This document shows, piece by piece, positions 53,215-62,563 of a DNA stretch of 64,000 nucleotides. Both the position numbers and the translations under genes were made by a program. Source of the stretch: Bradyrhizobium sp. 1(2017) (GTDB lineage Bacteria > Pseudomonadota > Alphaproteobacteria > Rhizobiales > Xanthobacteraceae). The notes beneath the pieces were generated by a model, which saw nothing but the letters and a program-made list of their open reading frames with translations, was not told the DNA's origin and did not search any database. The stretch is taken from NCBI RefSeq assembly GCF_011602485.2, contig NZ_CP050022.2, forward strand, positions 7,336,001 to 7,400,000, in the 5' to 3' direction. Each line of letters begins with the position of its first letter. The first letter of the stretch is position 1.

Positions 53215-54459
53215 TCAGGCTCCTCCGCACGCGGTCAGCGGATCGTAATCGGACCGCATCAGCATCGCGTGGAGCTGACGCCGGCGGATGCCCATATTGC
53301 CACCGTCGAAGATCGGCAACGCCAACGCGTCCTGCAACAAGCGGCCGAACGGCGCCGCGTGATCATAGCTGTCGATGCCGACCACGCGCATCAGGTCGGT
53401 GATGACCCGCACAGCGGCTTCGGAGCCGAAGATCTTGGCCTGGACCGCGAGCTCGTCGGCACCGGGCAATTGCGCATCGAGCGCATGGCAGGCTCGCCAG
53501 CTCAGGTAGCGCGCGGCCTCGATAGTGATCTTCGCGTCGGCGAGTGCATAGCCGACCGCCTGATGCTCGATGATCGCCTGTACCCCGCCCCGTTTCTCGG
53601 TGCGGGCAAAATGCAGCGCGAAGTCGAAGGCGGCCCGCATCAGGGCGACGCCGAAGATGCCGACCAGCGCCGCCGTGCCGGTGAAGGCGGCAGACGCCAG
53701 CATCAAGCCGCCCCCCTCCTGCCCGAGCAGATTGCCGTGCGGCGCGGTGACGGCCTGCAGGCTGAATTCCGGCACGAGATGAGCGCGGTGGCCGATCGAA
53801 TCGATGGCGCGTTCGAACACGATGCCGGGCACCGGGCCTTCGACCGCAATGATGGAGACACCCTGCTCCGGTGGCGCGGCGGGATTGGTCCGGCACACCA
53901 CGCACAGCACGTCGGCGCCGTTGCGGTCCCACCCGGTGGCGGACGACACCCATTTCTTGCGACCGTCGATGATCCAATTGGCGGAGTCGCGTCGAGCGGT
54001 GGTGCGCACGCCCTCGCCTGGCGGAGGTGCGGCAGCATTGGCGCTGCCGCCGGGCTCCGAGGAGCAGAAGCCCGCAAGCGGAGCGCCGCTCGTCTTCAGG
54101 AACGGTGCAAGCAGGCGGGCGCATTGCTCCGCCGTACCACCAAGCAGAATCGGCAGCAGACCGAGCACTGTGCCGAGCATGGTCAGCGTCACACTCGGAT
54201 TCACGGCGTAGAATTCTTCCGCCAGGATCGCCATGTCGACAAGTCCGGCATTGTCGCCGCCCGCGGGCGCCGGAATGCATTTGCGCAGATAACCGGCAGC
54301 GACCATCGCCTCATAGGTCGGCTTCGTCGCGAGAAATCGCTCTTCCGGCGTCGCCAGCAACTCGGCCTTGCCGGCGCCGGTCAAGACCTCCGCCGCAAAT
54401 TTTCGCGATTGAAGCTGCAACGCGCGCTGCGCAGGTGAAAGCGTGAAATCAATCGCCAT
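53215..54459 (-). CDS. acyl-CoA dehydrogenase family protein
   Basis: This 414-residue flavoenzyme-like protein has the ACAD layout: an N-terminal helical domain (AIDFTLSPAQRALQLQSRKFAAEVL), the middle beta-domain with FCSSEPGGSANAA and NWIIDGRKKWVSSATG, and the C-terminal helical domain (YALADAKITIEAARYLSWRACHALD, DLMRVVGIDSYDHAAPFGRLLQDA). FAD-dependent oxidation of an acyl-CoA or related substrate is likely; the DszC/sulfur-type side branch is possible because of the long insertion. It shares a strand with the AraC regulator 95 bp upstream. Confidence 0.88.
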   Translation of the reverse strand: MAIDFTLSPAQRALQLQSRKFAAEVLTGAGKAELLATPEERFLATKPTYEAMVAAGYLRKCIPAPAGGDNAGLVDMAILAEEFYAVNPSVTLTMLGTVLGLLPILLGGTAEQCARLLAPFLKTSGAPLAGFCSSEPGGSANAAAPPPGEGVRTTARRDSANWIIDGRKKWVSSATGWDRNGADVLCVVCRTNPAAPPEQGVSIIAVEGPVPGIVFERAIDSIGHRAHLVPEFSLQAVTAPHGNLLGQEGGGLMLASAAFTGTAALVGIFGVALMRAAFDFALHFARTEKRGGVQAIIEHQAVGYALADAKITIEAARYLSWRACHALDAQLPGADELAVQAKIFGSEAAVRVITDLMRVVGIDSYDHAAPFGRLLQDALALPIFDGGNMGIRRRQLHAMLMRSDYDPLTACGGA

Positions 54460-54554
54460 CGAACATCTCCGTCGCTCCGGCAGGTCACCAGGGTGAGCCG
54501 AGCGAGGGCGGAAAATCTTGGCCGGCAGCGACCGAATTCTTGGCTGGAGGTGAA

Positions 54555-55487
54555 CTACTCGCCCTTACCCATCGTCCGGCGAAATTCGCGCGGAGCGAGG
54601 CCGTGGCTGCGCTTGAAGAGGCGGTTGAAGTGCGAGATGTCGGAAAAGCCGGCCTCATACGCGATCGCAGAGATGGTCTTGTGACGATGCTGCGCGTCGA
54701 GCAGGTCGCGGGCGCAGATCAGGATCCGACGATCGCTGACATGCTCGCCGACGGAGCGGCCGGTCGCGACGAACAGCCGGTGCACATAGCGCTCCGAGCA
54801 GCGAAACTTCCGGGCAAGCAATTCGGCATCGAGACCGGGATCGTCGCTGTGGCGGTCGATATGATCGAGCATCATTGACAGCAGCACGGGCGCATTCACG
54901 CGCGCAACCGGCATTTCACCCAGCATCTCCGGTGCATGCGCGATCAGCTCGACCACATGCGTGCCGCTACTTGCCGCCACCGCGGGTGCGGCCAGGCAAA
55001 GCTCGGCATAGCCTGCGAGCGTTCGCGACAACGCGCGGCCATTTGCCGTCCTCGACAACGCAAGCCGCGGAGAATCCGCAAAGCTCTTTGGCAGGCGCCG
55101 CCGCGGCACGGCAAAGCAAAACAGGCGGAAGTCGCGGCCGTTGGCAATCTCGAACGGCTCGGTCGTATCGGCGACCGCGAGGTCGCCGGGCGCACAGACC
55201 TGCTCGTGTCCCCGCTGCGTCGTGCGGCCCAGGCCCTCGAGCTGGAGATTGACGAAGCAGAGATCGTCCGTGCTTCGCGCAATATGGGGCTGCAGCCGAA
55301 GAACGCAGTGCGCCGTGGCTTTCACCAGCGAAATCCGGACCGGCGCGGCGTCAGTACGCGCGATCGAACCTTCAAAGGGACGGTCGGCGATTTTACGCGG
55401 CTCGAGCCGAACAAAGGCCGCAGCGAGATCGTCGGCCCAACTGCCGAAGGGCTGATCGGCGCGAGAGGGCTTGGCTAACCATTCCAT
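54555..55487 (-). CDS. AraC-family transcriptional regulator
   Basis: This 310-residue protein has an AraC-binding-like N-terminal domain (about 20-175; FVNLQLEGLGRTTQRGHEQVCAPGDLAVADTTEPF) and a C-terminal double HTH (about 215-305, LARKFRCSERYVHRLF and ISAIAYEAGFSDISHFNRLFKRSHGLAPREFRR). The start at 55487 (MEWLAKPSRADQPFG) gives the normal length; earlier in-frame codons add 31 residues without RBS. The acyl-CoA dehydrogenase gene downstream on the same strand is the obvious candidate target. Confidence 0.87.
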   Translation of the reverse strand: MEWLAKPSRADQPFGSWADDLAAAFVRLEPRKIADRPFEGSIARTDAAPVRISLVKATAHCVLRLQPHIARSTDDLCFVNLQLEGLGRTTQRGHEQVCAPGDLAVADTTEPFEIANGRDFRLFCFAVPRRRLPKSFADSPRLALSRTANGRALSRTLAGYAELCLAAPAVAASSGTHVVELIAHAPEMLGEMPVARVNAPVLLSMMLDHIDRHSDDPGLDAELLARKFRCSERYVHRLFVATGRSVGEHVSDRRILICARDLLDAQHRHKTISAIAYEAGFSDISHFNRLFKRSHGLAPREFRRTMGKGE

Positions 55488-55802
55488 AGGTGCGCCCCGG
55501 AATGAGGAATTCGCACGTGCAAATTCGGATTGGACGACCAGACGCGACGGAAGGATAGCTTTTGGCAAACAACCGGTCAAATCTCGAAGGCGCGCAACAT
55601 GCGACGGCCATCACGTCGTCATCGCAAGCGCCGCCGTCGGTGCACCCAAAACCACGCGAGTGGTTAGAGGAGCGATCCGCTACCTGGCTTTGGCCTGATC
55701 CTGCTTCGGCGCCGGCACCTGCGCGAGCGGAGAATGGCGACCTGGCGCATTTGGCCGCAGGCGCGGTTTTGGGCAGTCGGCGGCGGATTCGTTAACGGGA
55801 AA
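55488..55802. other. 315-bp intergenic region upstream of the AraC gene
   Basis: No gene is supported. It must hold the AraC-gene promoter and the 3' end region of the TetR gene. The left end shows the ccccggaat half of a REP-like palindrome (55494-55503). Reading frames here (for example 55471-55698) lack homology and RBS. Confidence 0.5.
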
Positions 55803-56426
55803 TCAGGCGCGCTTGCGCGCCGCCGTGCCCTTCGGCGCAGCACCCGCGCGCGGCTTGGCCGGCTTTTCCAGCGCATTCCACTGGGTGTCGTCGAGCAGGC
55901 GCGCGAACAGGCGATCGCGTTCGGGCCTTGGCAGCGGTGACATGCCGAACAATGCGCCCAGCATCAACCCTCGCGCCGCGGCCCAGCGCAGCATCGCAAG
56001 ATCCGGGTCCGCGGCCTCGGCCTTGATCGCCGCGATGGTCTTGAGGTCGCTGTCGCGCGGCAGCGCCATCAGGTCCGGGTTCTCGACCATCGCCGCCAGC
56101 AGCGCGAGCGCGGCCGAATTCGGCGCATTGGCGGCTTCCCTCACCGTCGCGATCTCGGTGGCAAGCTCGGGATTTTCGGACTCGGCTTGCGCCTTCGCAC
56201 GATACGGCGTCGAGAACTCCTCGAAACGCACCATCTGCCGCTCGAGCAGTGCCTTCAGAACCGCCTCCTTGGTGCGGAACTGATGTATCACGCCGCCCTT
56301 GCTGAGGCCGCTCTCCCGCGCAATGGCATCGAGCGTCAACCGGCCCGGCCCGTCGCGCGCGATGATGACCAGCGCCGCATCGAGCGCGGCGTTGCGGGAC
56401 CGTTCCGAGCGAGTGGCATTGTCCAT
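55803..56426 (-). CDS. TetR-family transcriptional regulator
   Basis: This 207-residue regulator has the N-terminal TetR HTH (about 8-58, ALDAALVIIARDGPGRLTLDAIARESGLSKGGVIHQFRTKEAVLKALL split here as helices) and a C-terminal ligand-binding helical domain (TetR_C_33-like, ALLAAMVENPDLMALPRD). The last 25 residues are a basic Lys/Arg/Ala tail (KPAKPRAGAAPKGTAARKRA). It is divergent from the peptide ABC operon starting at 56643, its likely target. A 6-bp dyad lies 8 bp upstream of its ATG. Confidence 0.86.
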   Translation of the reverse strand: MDNATRSERSRNAALDAALVIIARDGPGRLTLDAIARESGLSKGGVIHQFRTKEAVLKALLERQMVRFEEFSTPYRAKAQAESENPELATEIATVREAANAPNSAALALLAAMVENPDLMALPRDSDLKTIAAIKAEAADPDLAMLRWAAARGLMLGALFGMSPLPRPERDRLFARLLDDTQWNALEKPAKPRAGAAPKGTAARKRA

Positions 56427-56433
56427 GGCCGAC

Positions 56434-56453
56434 TTGTCTCCATGGCAAGACAA
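56434..56453. promoter_or_regulatory. TTGTCT-N8-AGACAA dyad, candidate TetR operator
   Basis: TTGTCT (56434-56439) and AGACAA (56448-56453) are perfect inverted arms around an 8-bp centre containing CCATGG. The 20-bp site begins 8 bp upstream of the TetR ATG in the 216-bp region shared with the divergent ABC operon. The size and place fit TetR autorepression. Confidence 0.45.
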
Positions 56454-56642
56454 TGAAGCAAGTGAAAACAGGACGCGGTGTACATTTTTTGTGCGAACCC
56501 TGTCGAGACTTTCATCTTGCAGCGTCGAACGGGACTGTGTGAGCCTCGATGTCGGATGGGGACTGGGATGGGTTGGCCGTCGCTTTGCGCGCGAGGACGT
56601 TGCGAAGCGTTCACGGCTGGCCTCGCTTGAGAAAGACACGAC

Positions 56643-58193
56643 ATGCCGAAACGAGTGTTGCTTGGTCTCCTCCTGGCTTGCGGCCTCACGGCCCCGGCCC
56701 TGGCGCAAGAGCCGAAAACGGGGGGCGTGATCAATGCAGTGATCCAGCCCGAGCCGCCCGGCCTGATGCTTGCCATGGTCCAGAACGGTCCGACCCAGAT
56801 GGTGTCGGGCAACATCTTCGAGGGGCTGCTGCGCTACAGCCCCAAGCTCGAGCCGCAACCGGAGCTCGCCGAGAGCTGGAGCGTCAGCGAGGATGCCAAG
56901 ACCTACACCTTCAAGCTCAGGAAGGGCGTGACCTGGCACGACGGCAAGCCCTTCACCGCCGCGGACGTGCTGTTCTCGATGGAGATGCTGAAGCAGACCC
57001 ACGCCCGCGCCCGCACCAACCTGGCACAGGTCGACAAGGTCGAGGCGCCGGACGACTACACGGTGGTGTTCACGCTGAAGCAGCCGTTCGGCCCGTTCCT
57101 CGGAATCTTCGAGGTCGGCTCGATGCCGATCGTACCAAAGCATCTGTATGAGGGTACCGACTTCAAGACCAACCCTTACAACAATGCACCTGTGGGCACC
57201 GGCCCCTTCATGTTCAAGGAATGGCAGAAGGGCTCGTTCATCCGCCTGGTCAAGAACCCGAACTATTACGAAAAGGGCAAGCCCTATATCGACGAGATCT
57301 ACTGGCAGATTATTCCCGACGCCGCCGCGCGCTCGGTGGCGTACGAAACCGGCAAGGTCGACGTGCTGCCCGGCGGCTCGGTCGAGAACTTCGACGTGCC
57401 GCGACTGTCCAAGCTGAAGGACACCTGCGTCACCGGCGCCGGATGGGAGTTCTTCTCGCCGCTGGCCTGGCTGTGGCTGAACAACCGCCAAGGTCCGCTC
57501 GCCGACAAGCGGGTGCGTCAGGCGATCATGTACGCGATCGACCGCGACTTCGCCAAGGACGTGATCTGGAACGGACTCGGCAAGGTTGCGACCGGCCCTT
57601 CGTCCTCGGCCATCAAATACTACACCGACGACGTGAAGAAGTATCCGTACGATCCGGCCAAGGCCAAGGCGCTGCTGAAGGAAGCCGGCTACAAGGGCGA
57701 GAAGATCCGCCTGCTGCCGCTCGCCTATGGCGAGACCTGGCAGCGCTGGGGTGAAGCCGTGAAGCAGAACCTTCAGGATGTCGGCATGAACATCGAGACC
57801 ATCGCCACCGACGTTGCCGGCGGCAATCAGAAGATCGGCGACTGGGACTACGATATCGCCTTCACCTATCTCTACCAGTATGGCGATCCCGCGCTCGGCG
57901 TCGGCCGCAACTACATCTCCAGCAATATCGCCAAGGGCCAGGTGTTCAATAATGTCGAGGGTTACTCCAACCCCGAGATCGACAAGCTCTTTGCCGACGG
58001 CGCGGTTGCCACCCCGGACTCCAAGCGCAAGGAAATCTACGAGAAGGCGCAGAAGATCCTGGTCGAGGACGTGCCGGTGGCCTGGATGCTCGAGCTGCAA
58101 TTCCCGACCATCACCCGCTGCAAGGTCAAGAACCTGATCACCACGGGCATCGGGGTCAATGACGGCTTCAAGGATGCATGGCTCGACAAGTGA
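56643..58193 (+). CDS. peptide-type ABC transporter substrate-binding protein (SBP family 5)
   Basis: This 516-residue periplasmic binding protein has a Sec signal (MPKRVLLGLLLACGLTAPALA) and the family pattern NIFEGLLRYSPKLEPQPELAESW, TFKLRKGVTWHDGKPFTAAD and DKRVRQAIMYAIDRDFAKD. It is the first gene of a four-gene operon (with permeases and a fused double ATPase). It is less similar to the two binding proteins at 18.5-22 kb than they are to each other. Ligand unknown; the family takes peptides, opines, sugars or metals. Confidence 0.92.
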   Translation: MPKRVLLGLLLACGLTAPALAQEPKTGGVINAVIQPEPPGLMLAMVQNGPTQMVSGNIFEGLLRYSPKLEPQPELAESWSVSEDAKTYTFKLRKGVTWHDGKPFTAADVLFSMEMLKQTHARARTNLAQVDKVEAPDDYTVVFTLKQPFGPFLGIFEVGSMPIVPKHLYEGTDFKTNPYNNAPVGTGPFMFKEWQKGSFIRLVKNPNYYEKGKPYIDEIYWQIIPDAAARSVAYETGKVDVLPGGSVENFDVPRLSKLKDTCVTGAGWEFFSPLAWLWLNNRQGPLADKRVRQAIMYAIDRDFAKDVIWNGLGKVATGPSSSAIKYYTDDVKKYPYDPAKAKALLKEAGYKGEKIRLLPLAYGETWQRWGEAVKQNLQDVGMNIETIATDVAGGNQKIGDWDYDIAFTYLYQYGDPALGVGRNYISSNIAKGQVFNNVEGYSNPEIDKLFADGAVATPDSKRKEIYEKAQKILVEDVPVAWMLELQFPTITRCKVKNLITTGIGVNDGFKDAWLDK

Positions 58194-58260
58194 GGGGCGC
58201 TTCGCGTCGGATCTTTCGTGCGTAGCTTTCTTCGAATGATCGCTGTTCGAGCCACGGAAA

Positions 58261-58413
58261 AGGTGCACCTCTCCCGCTTGCGGGGGAGGTTGACGTGCGC
58301 CGGGCGATGCGAAGCACCGTCCCAACCGCGGCGGGTTCTCTCCACGCGGGGACGTTCTCCGCGGAAACACCCCCTCCCCTGCCCTCTCCCGTTAGCGGGA
58401 GAGGGAGTGCACC
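58261..58413. repeat. dispersed long palindromic intergenic element, copy 3
   Basis: The ends AGGTGCACCTCTCCCGCTTG (58261 on) and CTCTCCCGTTAGCGGGAGAGG (split, about 58384-58404) are inverted, with the same overall plan as copies at 18378 and 31694, but a gcttgcggg rather than ttgtggg end loop. It fills the 263-bp gap between the binding-protein gene and its permease genes, as copy 1 does in the other operon. Confidence 0.75.
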
Positions 58414-58456
58414 GTGATCGCGGTGACACGCACCTCAACCTCACTGCGTCATAGAT

Positions 58457-59428
58457 ATGCTCTCCTTCGTCGCTCAGCGTGTCGTGAAGGGCGTGATCGT
58501 CCTGCTCGCGATCGTCGTCCTCAATTTCTTCCTGATCCGGCTTGCACCAGGCGACCCCGCGGTCGTGATGGCAGGCGAGGCCGGAGCCAGTGACCAGGTC
58601 TTCGTCAGGCAGCTCCGGGAAAAGTTCGGCCTCGACAAGCCGCTGCCGGAGCAGCTCTTCATCTACGTCAAGGGCGTCGTGACCCTCGACCTCGGCTTCT
58701 CCTTCCGCCAGCAGGCGCCGGTCGCAAAGCTGATCGGCGAACGGCTGCCGGCAACGCTGCTGCTGACGCTGACGGCATTCGCGATCTCGCTCATGCTCGG
58801 CATTCTCTTCGGCAGCTTCGCCGCGCGCTTTGCCGGAACCTTCCTCGACACCGCCATCACCGTGTTCGCGCTGATCTTCTATGCCATGCCGATCTTCTGG
58901 GTGGCGCTGATGGGCATCCTGCTGTTCTCGGTCACCATGGATTGGCTGCCGAGCTTCGGCTACGAGACGGTCGGCGCCAATCTCACCGGCGTTGCCCACG
59001 CGGTCGACGTCGCAAAACACCTGATCATGCCGGCGATGACGCTCGGGCTGTTCTTCATGGCGACCTATACCCGCATGACGCGCGCCTCGATGCTGGAGGT
59101 GAAACGGCTCGACTTCGTCAAGACGGCGCGTGCCAAGGGCCTCTCGGATGCCGTGATCCAGCGCCGCCACGTGCTGCGCAATGCGCTGCTGCCGGTGGTG
59201 ACGCTCGCCGGTGTGCACTCCGGCACGCTGATCGGCGGCGCCGTCATCACCGAGACCGTGTTCGCCTGGCCCGGCATCGGCCGCCTGATGTACGACGCCC
59301 TGCTCCAGCGCGACTACAATCTGCTGCTCGGCGTCTTCGTGATCTGCTCCGCCATGGTGCTGATCTTCAATCTCATCACCGACCTGGTCTACCGGCTGGT
59401 CGATCCGCGCATCGAATTTGCATCATGA
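58457..59428 (+). CDS. peptide-type ABC transporter permease (DppB-like)
   Basis: This 323-residue inner-membrane permease has six segments with the OppB/DppB hallmarks FFLIRLAPGDPAVVMAGEAG, EKFGLDKPLPEQLFIY and the EAA loop VKTARAKGLSDAVIQRRHVLRN. The RBS before ATG 58457 is weak, in keeping with the repeat immediately upstream. Its stop overlaps the next permease start by 4 bp. Confidence 0.93.
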   Translation: MLSFVAQRVVKGVIVLLAIVVLNFFLIRLAPGDPAVVMAGEAGASDQVFVRQLREKFGLDKPLPEQLFIYVKGVVTLDLGFSFRQQAPVAKLIGERLPATLLLTLTAFAISLMLGILFGSFAARFAGTFLDTAITVFALIFYAMPIFWVALMGILLFSVTMDWLPSFGYETVGANLTGVAHAVDVAKHLIMPAMTLGLFFMATYTRMTRASMLEVKRLDFVKTARAKGLSDAVIQRRHVLRNALLPVVTLAGVHSGTLIGGAVITETVFAWPGIGRLMYDALLQRDYNLLLGVFVICSAMVLIFNLITDLVYRLVDPRIEFAS

Positions 59429-60264
59429 AACAGTTCTGGAAATCGATGCTGAAGAGCCCGAGCGGCGTCATCGGGCTCGTCATCCTGATCCTCGCGATCT
59501 CGATCGCACTGTTCGGGCCGATGCTGTTCCCGAATTCGCCCTGGCGCATGGTGCAGCGGCCGTTCCTGCCGCCGTTCACGCTCTCGACCGTGCCGCTCGG
59601 CACCGACGCGCTCGGCCGCGACGTGTTCGCCGGCATGATTTTCGGCGCGCGCGTGTCGCTGCTGGTTGGCCTCGTCTCGACCCTGGTGGCGCTGGTCGTG
59701 GGCGTGCCGATCGGCGCGATGGCCGGCTATTTCGGGGGCAGGGTCGACGACGCCCTGATGCGCTTCACCGAGTTCTTCCAGACCATTCCGAGCTTCGCGC
59801 TCGCGATCGTGCTGGTCGCGATCCTGCAACCCTCGATCTATTCGATCGTGGCCTCGATCGCCGTGGTGAGCTGGCCGCCGGTCGCCCGCCTCGTGCGCGG
59901 CGAGGTGCTGTCGCTGCGCACACGCGAATACGTCCAGGCCGCCGTGGTCACCGGCCAGAGCAACACCTGGATCATCCTGCGCGAGATCCTGCCGAACGCA
60001 CTGTCGCCGGTGATCGTGCTGGCCTCGCTGATGGTGGCGACCGCGATCCTGCTGGAATCCTCGCTGTCGTTCCTTGGCCTCGGCGATCCCAATCTGATCT
60101 CCTGGGGCTACATGGTCGGTGCCGGCCGCACCGTGATCCGCCAGGCCTGGTGGATCACGGTGTTTCCGGGCGTCGCCATCCTGATCTCGGTGCTGGGCCT
60201 CAATCTGATCGGCGAAGGCCTCAACGACGCGCTCAATCCGCGCCTGTCGCGGGAGGGACGCTGA
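59425..60264 (+). CDS. peptide-type ABC transporter permease (DppC-like)
   Basis: This 279-residue permease begins MKQFWKSMLKSPSGVIGLVILILA, with the GTDALGRDVFAGMIFGARVSLLVG motif and the EAA loop VQAAVVTGQSNTWIILREILPN. It overlaps the DppB-like stop by ATGA. An in-frame reading starting far upstream lies over the other permease and is not real. It pairs with the previous gene. Confidence 0.93.
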   Translation: MKQFWKSMLKSPSGVIGLVILILAISIALFGPMLFPNSPWRMVQRPFLPPFTLSTVPLGTDALGRDVFAGMIFGARVSLLVGLVSTLVALVVGVPIGAMAGYFGGRVDDALMRFTEFFQTIPSFALAIVLVAILQPSIYSIVASIAVVSWPPVARLVRGEVLSLRTREYVQAAVVTGQSNTWIILREILPNALSPVIVLASLMVATAILLESSLSFLGLGDPNLISWGYMVGAGRTVIRQAWWITVFPGVAILISVLGLNLIGEGLNDALNPRLSREGR

Positions 60265-60266
60265 CG

Positions 60267-61886
60267 ATGACCGCGCCGCCCGCCGTCTCCATCAAGAACC
60301 TGAGGATCGCGCTGCCAAAGGGCGCCGAGCGCCCGTTCGCCGTCGACGGCGTCTCGCTCGACTTGCGGCCCGGCAAGATCGTCTGCGTCGTCGGCGAGTC
60401 CGGCTCCGGCAAGTCGATGTGCGCGCATGCGCTGATGGGCCTGTTGCCGGATACGGTTTCGGTCAACTCCGGTGAGATACAGTTCGAGGGCCGCGACCTG
60501 ATCAAGCTCGACGACGACGGCTGGCGCGACCTGCGGGGCCGCAGGCTCGCGATGATCTTTCAGGAGCCGATGACCGCGCTCAATCCCTTGATGCGGATCG
60601 GCGACCAGATGGCGGAGATGTTCGAGGCGCACGGCCTGCTGACGCCGAAGGAGCGGCGCGCAAAAGCACTCGCCCTGGCACGCGAGGTCGGCCTGCCCGA
60701 TCCCGAAAGAATCGTGCGTGCCTATCCGCACCAGCTTTCCGGCGGCCAGCGCCAGCGTGCCATGATCGCGATGGCGCTCGCACTCGAGCCGGCCGTGTTG
60801 GTCGCAGACGAGCCGACGACTGCGCTCGACGTCACCACGCAGGCGCAAATCCTGAAACTGATCCGCAACCTCCAGCGCAACCGCAACATGGCGGTGATGT
60901 TCATCACCCATGATTTCGGCGTCGTCGCCGACATCGCGGACCAGGTCGTGGTGCTTCGGCACGGCAAGGTGGTCGAGGAAGGCCACGCGGCGACGGTATT
61001 CAACGAGCCGCAGCACGACTACACCAAGGCGCTGCTCGCCGCGGTGCCGTCGATGGACCCGCCGGCGCGCGCGCCGCTGGACGACCAGGCGCGGGCGGTC
61101 GAGGTGATCGGGCTCGACAAGACTTACGTCACCTCGGGCGGCTGGTTTCGCGAAGATCGCCGTGTCGATGCGGCGCGCGCGGTCAACTTCAACATCCTCA
61201 AGGGCGAGACGCTCGGCCTCGTCGGTGAGTCCGGCTCCGGCAAGTCGTCGGTGGCGCGCCTCGTGGTGCGGCTGATCGAGGCCGACCGCGGCACGGTGCG
61301 GATCGGCGAAACCGACCTCACCTCACTCTCGGGCAAGGCACTGCGCGCCGAGCGCCATCGCATCCAGATGATCTTTCAGGATCCGTTCGCCTCGCTCAAT
61401 CCGCGCCGCAAGGTCGGCCACATCATCGCCGACGGCCCGGTCGCGGCCGGCACGGATCCGAAGGTCGCATTCGACCGCGCCCGCGATCTCCTCAAGATGG
61501 TCGGCTTGGATGCTGGCGCGCTCGAACGCTATCCGCACGAATTCTCCGGCGGTCAGCGCCAGCGCATCGGCATTGCGCGCGCGCTCGCGCTCGAGCCCGA
61601 GATCATCGTCGCCGACGAAGCCGTCTCGGCGCTCGACGTCTCGGTGCAGGCGCAGGTCCTGAAATTGCTCGAAGACCTCAAGGCGCGCCTCGGCCTCTCG
61701 ATGCTGTTCATCACTCATGACTTGCGTGTCGCCGCGCAGATCTGCGACCGCATCGCGGTGATGCAGCGCGGCACCATCGTCGAGCTGAAGCCGACCGCGC
61801 AGCTCTTCGCCGCGCCTGAGCATGCCTATACGCGTGAGCTGCTGGTGGCGGTGCCGGGACGGAAGGAGCGCGCGCCGGCGGCGTGA
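60267..61886 (+). CDS. peptide-type ABC transporter, fused double ATP-binding protein
   Basis: This 539-residue protein carries two ATPase domains, a DppD-like half (about 1-265; [44 protein letters not shown]) and a DppF-like half (about 280-539; [46 protein letters not shown]). The fusion is common in YejF/GsiA-type systems and contrasts with the separate ATPases in the 12.9-20 kb operon. The start at 60267 has GGGAGGG upstream. The cysteine C-terminal extension of OppD is absent between halves. Confidence 0.93.
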   Translation: MTAPPAVSIKNLRIALPKGAERPFAVDGVSLDLRPGKIVCVVGESGSGKSMCAHALMGLLPDTVSVNSGEIQFEGRDLIKLDDDGWRDLRGRRLAMIFQEPMTALNPLMRIGDQMAEMFEAHGLLTPKERRAKALALAREVGLPDPERIVRAYPHQLSGGQRQRAMIAMALALEPAVLVADEPTTALDVTTQAQILKLIRNLQRNRNMAVMFITHDFGVVADIADQVVVLRHGKVVEEGHAATVFNEPQHDYTKALLAAVPSMDPPARAPLDDQARAVEVIGLDKTYVTSGGWFREDRRVDAARAVNFNILKGETLGLVGESGSGKSSVARLVVRLIEADRGTVRIGETDLTSLSGKALRAERHRIQMIFQDPFASLNPRRKVGHIIADGPVAAGTDPKVAFDRARDLLKMVGLDAGALERYPHEFSGGQRQRIGIARALALEPEIIVADEAVSALDVSVQAQVLKLLEDLKARLGLSMLFITHDLRVAAQICDRIAVMQRGTIVELKPTAQLFAAPEHAYTRELLVAVPGRKERAPAA

Positions 61887-61905
61887 GCCCGGCCGTTCGC
61901 GGCTC

Positions 61906-62184
61906 CTACTTGCGCGCCGGAGGATTGGTGTTGTTCCAGGTGGGGACTGAGTTGGTCACACCGACAGAGGGTTGGTTCGACGTTCCGATCGACGGCGCCG
62001 TCACGGTCCCGACAGTCTGGCCAGAGCTCCCATAAGTCGTGCCTTGCGTTGCCGGCGCTCCGGTGCGTCCGCTGCTCATGTTGTTTTGACTGCCTGTCGC
62101 CGAGGTCTGCGCGATTGCAGCGAATGGCGTGGCCGCAAATCCGATGGCGATAAGAGCAGCAATAGAGCGTCTCGTTCTTGTCAT
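61906..62184 (-). CDS. small secreted Ser/Thr/Gly-rich protein
   Basis: This 92-residue protein has a clear signal peptide (MTRTRRSIAALIAIGFAATPFAAIA, cleavage near AIAQ), followed by a low-complexity S/T/G/N-rich mature region (GSQNNMSSGRTGAPATQG, SIGTSNQPSVGVTNSVPTW). I recognise no family. AAAGGA precedes the ATG at 62184; a start 57 bp upstream adds a basic non-hydrophobic extension. It converges on the ABC operon with a 19-bp gap. Confidence 0.7.
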   Translation of the reverse strand: MTRTRRSIAALIAIGFAATPFAAIAQTSATGSQNNMSSGRTGAPATQGTTYGSSGQTVGTVTAPSIGTSNQPSVGVTNSVPTWNNTNPPARK

Positions 62185-62563
62185 GGCTTGATCCTTTCGG
62201 GTGCGGTCCCTCAGTCGTATCGGCCGCTTGCTCGTCTGCACTGGGTCAATTTACAACTCCGCGCTCGCCAAAATGTGCCGCAACGCGAAGCCGCTAGAGG
62301 GCGTGATGCACTCACGTTGCCGCGACGAATGAATCCAGCTCATGCGTGAATTGCTTGCGACGATCCCCATGACGCGAGGCGTGCCCGGCGGCGACGTGAG
62401 GTCGGCGCCCCGGTATCTCGTTCCGCTCAGGAACAGAATAGTCACGGGCTTTTTATCCCGTGTGACCGCCTGCACCACTGAAAAGCAGCAGCCGGAACCC
62501 CACTTCCATTTGGAATGATTTCCATCATGTGATGATGGATTCAGCGAACCATTGGAGGCCGAC
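62185..62563. promoter_or_regulatory. 379-bp divergent region with iterated TTCCA/TGGAA half-sites
   Basis: TTCCA occurs at 62504-62508 and 62520-62524, its complement TGGAA at 62511-62515, and the dyad TCCATCA-tgtga-TGATGGA at 62521-62539. Together they make an overlapping array ending 25 bp before the small gene at 62564. A regulator dimer or multimer could bind here. The rest of the region (62185-62500) contains no gene I support; a minus-strand frame at 62251-62565 lacks homology. Confidence 0.5.
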
